This document shows, piece by piece, positions 60,296-64,000 of a stretch of DNA of 64,000 nucleotides (the first letter of the stretch is position 1; each line of letters begins with the position of its first letter). The translations under genes and the position numbers were made by a program. The notes beneath the pieces were generated by a model. That model made no database searches. It was not told the origin of the DNA and saw only the letters and a list, made by a program, of their open reading frames with translations. Source of the stretch: Entrophospora sp. SA101. Lineage: Eukaryota > Glomeromycota > Glomeromycetes > Entrophosporales > Entrophosporaceae. The stretch lies in NCBI GenBank assembly GCA_958430865.1, contig CAUDNR010001491.1, forward strand, positions 1-64,000. The letters run 5' to 3'.

Positions 60296-60481
60296 AATAC
60301 TAATTTTATTAAAAATAAATTTTATGAGAAAGGAAATTTTTTTCTCTTTACATTTTTATAATTCGGAAGGTTATGCCAAAATTACGGAAAATTTATAACC
60401 AGAGAAGTGAAACTTAAGCAAAGAAGCAAAAAGTCTTCTATCCTTAAAAATAAAAATATATATTAAAGATATTTCAATAGA

Positions 60482-61306
60482 ATGCAGACTAAAAAAAATA
60501 ATTTTCGCTTATTAACTATTTCAGTTTTTCTTCACTTTTTTTCCTGTTTTTGTGCCATTTATTTCGATCTTTATAAACCTAATTGATGTTTAAGTGAAAT
60601 TAACTACTGATGATATTTCTTTTGCTGATGAAGTGCCCAAGCATCTTTAATTACTATCATTTACTTCATTTATCGATTATTCAAAAAGTCGTCGCCCAAT
60701 TATTTTGATAAAGTTTTTGATTTGATTGTGATTAATGCTAATGTTACCTCCATTGTTCTTTTTTCCATTGGCATGTTGCCGTTTTGTTGGGGAGGAAAAC
60801 CTTGAATAGCTGCACCAGGCAAGGGCAAGATTAGTGTGTTTTCATTAGTAATGGATAAAAGAATATTTTGATGATTTTATGCCATTATTTGGCATTATTT
60901 AGCTCCTGTTTTGGCAATTACTTATTTTGCTCGGCGGAAAGTTAGTTTAGCCGAAACTTATTACGAAAGAAAACAATTATTCCTTTATAGTTTTATCCAC
61001 CCTTTTCTTTATATAGTTTGTGTTTTCTATCGTCCGTTAATTGTAGGGTCAAAAAAGTATAAGTGCGGTAAGTGAGATTATCCTTATATTTTTTTTAAAT
61101 GAGTAGCGGAATACGGCAAGTCGAGTAATTTTATTTGGGGTTTACTGTTTCTTTTTTTTATTTTCTTTGCCCTAACTGTAGTTTGATTTACTACTTGGCT
61201 CGTTTGGTGGCGCGTTCATCATAAATTAAAAATAAGTCCGAACAATGATTTGGAGAAAAATAAACTTTTTAGCCGTGTCCCTCCTAGCAAAAAGCCAAAA
61301 AAATAA
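60482..61306 (+). CDS. polytopic membrane protein
   Basis: 274 residues with about ten UGA-Trp codons, so absent from a standard-code reading. About six hydrophobic segments: LLTISVFLHFFSCFCAIYF, ASLITIIYFIYR, LIVINANVTSIVLFSIGMLP, YAIIWHYLAPVLAITYF, LFLYSFIHPFLYIVCVFY, GLLFLFFIFFALTVVWF. Overall shape is like the Mollicutes DUF1600-type membrane proteins; tentative. A Lys/Pro-rich tail ends it. Confidence 0.6.
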
Positions 61307-61348
61307 TTCGTGGCGCGAGAAAAAAGATAATATCAGTAAAATTAAGTT

Positions 61349-62356
61349 ATGAAAGTAATAATTTGGTGATTGGCCTTAATGATTATTTTGCCACTTCTTT
61401 ATTTGTTTTGGTGAAAAAAAAGATGACGGTTACTATTTGGAATTATTATTTTGGTGGTTTTGGCAATTGGTTATCTTTTTCCAAGCGAATTTGCTTATTC
61501 ACTGTTAACCTCCGAAACCGACAAGGAAGACCCGTCGCAAAAGTTGGAAGAGGCTTTGAGGAATATTTCCGATACAAAGCCAAGTCCTTCTGACCCAGAA
61601 AAACTCAAATTAGAAAAGGAGATAGTCAAGACAAAGAAAGAAATTGAAAAATTGGTTGCAAAAAAAACGAGAGGAGAAAAGTTAAGTGAAAAAGAACAAG
61701 CTGAAATGAATTCAAAAGTCTGGCGATTACGATGGTGAATGAGGGAATGGATTAGAAAGTGAGGAAAAAAGAAAAATCCTCCAACTTTCTTATTTTGCGG
61801 GGAACGTTTTAATGAAGAACTGAGTAGAAAAGGAGAAAGATGAGGAAAAGATTGACGAAAGGTAGAGGTTTATAATATTATTGATTTTGGCGAAAAAGAG
61901 AACAACAAACCTGATTTGCTGAAAAAAAAATTACAAGAAATTTGCGAACAGAATGAAATCGATCTAGAACGCGGTCTTTCTCTGATTGTTTGGTTAAAAA
62001 ACATTGATAAAATTACTAATTCAGAACTAAAAGATGAATTATTGAAAATGGTTGACCCCGACAAAAAATCTAACTTGGGGGAATATCACAAAGAAAGAAA
62101 AGAAAAGAACAAGACTGAAAAAATAAAAAAGACTATTGATTTATCCCAGTTTACTTTGGTTGCTACTACTTCCACTACTAATCCACAACTGCCTAAGGAA
62201 TTACAAGCCAAACTAAAACATGTTGAGCCATTTTTTGATAAATATTTCTGAGTTTTATTTTTCTCCTCACTTGGAGCAGAAATTGTTATTTTTTTTCTAC
62301 TTATCAGAGCCAGAAAGAAAGAAAAAAAGAAAACCCTCAAACAATTTGATTATTAA
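61349..62356 (+). CDS. membrane protein containing a Lon-like AAA+ fragment
   Basis: 335 residues with UGA-Trp. Two N-terminal helices (VIIWWLALMIILPLLYLFWW; LLFGIIILVVLAIGYLF), coiled coil 70-130, then a region aligning with the Lon AAA+ core from Walker B to sensor 1: RGLSLIVWLKNIDKITNSEL, LLKMVDPDKKSNLGEYHKER, IDLSQFTLVATTSTTNPQLP. In Lon this reads 'vilLDEIDK...LLEvLDPEQN..F.DhYle..fDLS.v.FiaTaN'. Walker B acidic residues are replaced (VWLKNIDK) and there is no Walker A, so no ATPase activity is expected. A last helix and KKEKKK tail end it. Confidence 0.6.
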
Positions 62357-62363
62357 TAATTTT

Positions 62364-62439
62364 TGGTGCCTTGTGGAGGACTCGAACCTCCAACCCCCTG
62401 ATTAAGAGTCAGGTGCTCTAACCATTGAGCTAACAAGGC
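62364..62439 (-). tRNA. tRNA-Lys (anticodon CUU)
   Basis: Acceptor GCCTTGT pairs with ACAAGGC; anticodon arm CTGAC-TCTTAAT-CAGG region with CTT at 34-36; T arm GGAGG-TTCGAGT-CCTCC; CCA encoded. Confidence 0.93.
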
Positions 62440-62463
62440 TAAAATGAGTACTTATAATTAATT

Positions 62464-63225
62464 TTAAGTTTCTATAATTTCTAAATCTTGACTATCTTCC
62501 CCAAAAATACATTTGCCTTCTTTATTAATTCAATTTGGTGTGCCATAGCGAATAATAAAATTTTTCCCTATTTGTACTTTTCCTTGACTTAATAATTTTT
62601 TAGTTTGGGGATGATTTTTGCTAATAAACAGAACCGCAAAATCCTCTGGTGTTGTTTCATCAAAATACACAGTATTACTAAAAACAAAATTATTACCTTC
62701 ACCCTCACCGATATAAGCAAGTTTTTTTTCGCTTCTGCTTCCTGGGTTGGTTGGATTTAGGACTTTAATCATCACAGCAAAATTATCATTCTTTTCCGAA
62801 AAATAATAAACATGGTCCTGATTATGATATTTTTCAAATTGTTCAGGGAAGAAAGAAAAAGTATAATGATTACCTTTGTTAGTTAATTCCTTAATTAGTT
62901 TACCAGAATAAAGTGAGTTTTTTTATCAATCAAAATAGTTTTATTACTATTGTGAACTGCATAAATATAACTTTTGCCTAGTTCGGCAAAATAAGAACAA
63001 TTAAAAGTTAGTTTATTTTGGTCGGAAGGAAAAAGTGGGTCAGGAGAGGAATTTGGCTTCGGAGAATTATATCTTGGCGGTTGATTATCTTTTTGCTCGA
63101 CTGATTGGCTTTGATTTTTTCCTGATAATCTTCCTAACCAAAAACTCCCCATAATAAAGACTATGGCAAGGAGAATACTACCAATGATTACTGTTTTTTT
63201 TTTTTTTTTTTTGCGGAGCTGTCAT
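62464..63225 (-). CDS. membrane-anchored protein with two poly-A frame breaks
   Basis: ATG at 63225, then a 19-A run (63194-63212) inside the Lys-rich start, a membrane helix (TVIIGSILLAIVFIMGSFWL), a Pro/Ser/Asn linker, and a domain interrupted at seven A (62918-62924). Beyond that the frame continues (LYSGKLIKELTNKGNHYTFS; FENTTPEDFAVLF-like) to TAA 62464. Neither run leaves the frame open as given: 18 A (or 21) and 8 A would. Poly-A runs of this length are classic slipped-strand switches, or sequencing errors. Surface protein by topology. Confidence 0.5.
63194..63212. repeat. 19-base homopolymer at a gene start
   Basis: Nineteen T on the plus strand (A in the gene) within codons 5-11 of the protein starting at 63225. 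Confidence 0.8.
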
Positions 63226-63281
63226 GAATTTTCTATTATTATAAATTTATTAGAAGTTATTAAAACTTTTTTATAATTCCT

Positions 63282-64000
63282 ATGTTCCAACTTGTAACTA
63301 ATTTTCAACCAAAAGGAGACCAGCCCAGTGCTATTAGGAAGCTAGTTGCTGGCATTCGCCAAGGGCAAAAAGAACAAGTTTTATTAGGAGCAACCGGAAC
63401 CGGCAAAACTTTTACCATGGCTAATATTATTCAAGAAACCCAAAAATCCACTTTAATTTTGGCTCATAATAAAACACTGGCGATGCAAATTTATCAAGAA
63501 ATGCAAGGGTTTTTTCCTCATAATAAAGTTGAATATTACGTTTCTTATTTTGATTACTATCAACCGGAAGCCTATAAGCCGGCCAGTGATATTTATATTG
63601 GCAAAAAAGTTCAGCGGAATGCCGGTATTGCCAAAATGCGTTTAAAAACCTTAAACTCTTTGGTTACTGATAAGCAAGTAATTGTAGTAGCATCCGTAGC
63701 CGCTATTTATGGTTGTTTTGACCCCACCTCTTACCGGAAAGTAGTCATTCATTTAGAAAAAGGACAAAAAATAGACAATAATTTAGTTAAACATAAATTA
63801 CTCCTCCTCGGATATAAGGATAATAAAAAAATCAACCCTGGAAATTGTCAAGTCGAAGAAGATAGTATTTCTTTTATGTTGGGTTGAGAAGAAAATTATT
63901 ATTTTCAGTTGAGCACTGTTGAAAATAAGGTTAAAAAAATAGAAAAAAGGGATAAACAAACCGGCGAAAAAATAAGAGAATTAACCGAAATAGCCATTCC
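63282..64000 (+). CDS. uvrB: excinuclease ABC subunit B (5' part)
   Basis: First 240 codons; runs off the window. N-terminal 'FQPKGDQPSAIRKLVAGIRQ', Walker A LLGATGTGKTFTMANIIQ, and the UvrB beta-hairpin/motif YYVSYFDYYQPEAYKPASDI with ASVAAIYG. UGA at 63885 is Trp. UvrB is the damage-verifying helicase of nucleotide excision repair. Promoter region overlaps the divergent poly-A gene. Confidence 0.97.

Noticed and set aside
1..64000. CRISPR array.
   Set aside because: No regularly spaced repeats with unique spacers and no Cas motifs seen; all tandem repeats found are simple-sequence tracts.

Overview
Organism. UGA reads as tryptophan throughout: it sits at conserved Trp positions in rplB, rpsC, rplP, rplN, aspS and uvrB, while TAA and TAG close the frames. 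With the strong AT bias and short bacterial tRNAs this points to a mollicute. The accessory genes are unusual for a free-living mollicute: leucine-rich-repeat (LRR) proteins, AIG1/GIMAP-type GTPases, LRAT-like NCEHF proteins and a eukaryote-type protein kinase close in style to the large kinase families of Glomeromycotina. My best inference is a mycoplasma-related endobacterium of arbuscular mycorrhizal fungi (Candidatus Moeniiplasma type). That name comes from recalled family knowledge; I ran no search. The window is a scaffold with one run of 96 Ns (39379-39474).

Layout. 0-1.45 kb: minus-strand cluster of very small genes (three membrane peptides, an HU-like protein). 1.9-14.4 kb: host-interaction style genes: a tail-anchored coiled coil, an LRAT-like protein, a 1000-residue LRR/coiled-coil protein, a Panacea antitoxin/toxin pair, an LRR-AIG1 fusion and a tandem AIG1 GTPase. 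14.6-23.7 kb: a tyrosine recombinase gene cut in two by an 8.3-kb segment with IS630-type ends that carries a transposase, coiled-coil proteins, zinc-ribbon proteins and an LRR-kinase. 24.5-33.7 kb: minus-strand ribosomal operon (rplD, rplW, rplB, rpsS, rplV, rpsC, rplP) with membrane and zinc-ribbon genes packed between the ribosomal genes, then tRNA-Ser, a frame-broken tail-anchored gene and tsaE. 33.7-42.5 kb: a second IS630-like element, a giant coiled-coil protein interrupted by an IS copy hidden in the N gap, rmuC, and an LRR-TM-LRAT fusion. 42.5-53.5 kb: a minus-strand block of small proteins (second Panacea, SprT-like, HigBA, two OB-fold-like proteins, HAD-like, zinc ribbons, a 929-residue membrane protein) with two gene-free, strongly structured stretches; it resembles a plasmid- or virus-derived element. 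54.1-64 kb: rpmC, rpsQ, rplN, rplX, rplE on the plus strand, again with an alien membrane gene inserted, then aspS, more coiled-coil, LRR and membrane genes, tRNA-Lys and the start of uvrB.

How it fits together. The two ribosomal blocks are the halves of one S10-spc operon. rplP ends at 24.53 kb on the minus strand. A 12-codon relic of the rplP 3' end sits just upstream of rpmC at 54.1 kb on the plus strand. Inverting 24.53-54.13 kb would restore rplP-rpmC, so a roughly 29.6-kb inversion (or an assembly switch at that repeat) broke the operon. Several host-style proteins share an N-terminal 'NAQ-WL-NYP' LRR cap and a C-terminal 'FCAWLRD' module around different centres (LRR, kinase, GTPase, coiled coil), which looks like one modular effector family. 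AG-dinucleotide tracts, a hexanucleotide tract and poly-A tracts inside coding sequence suggest phase-variable expression.
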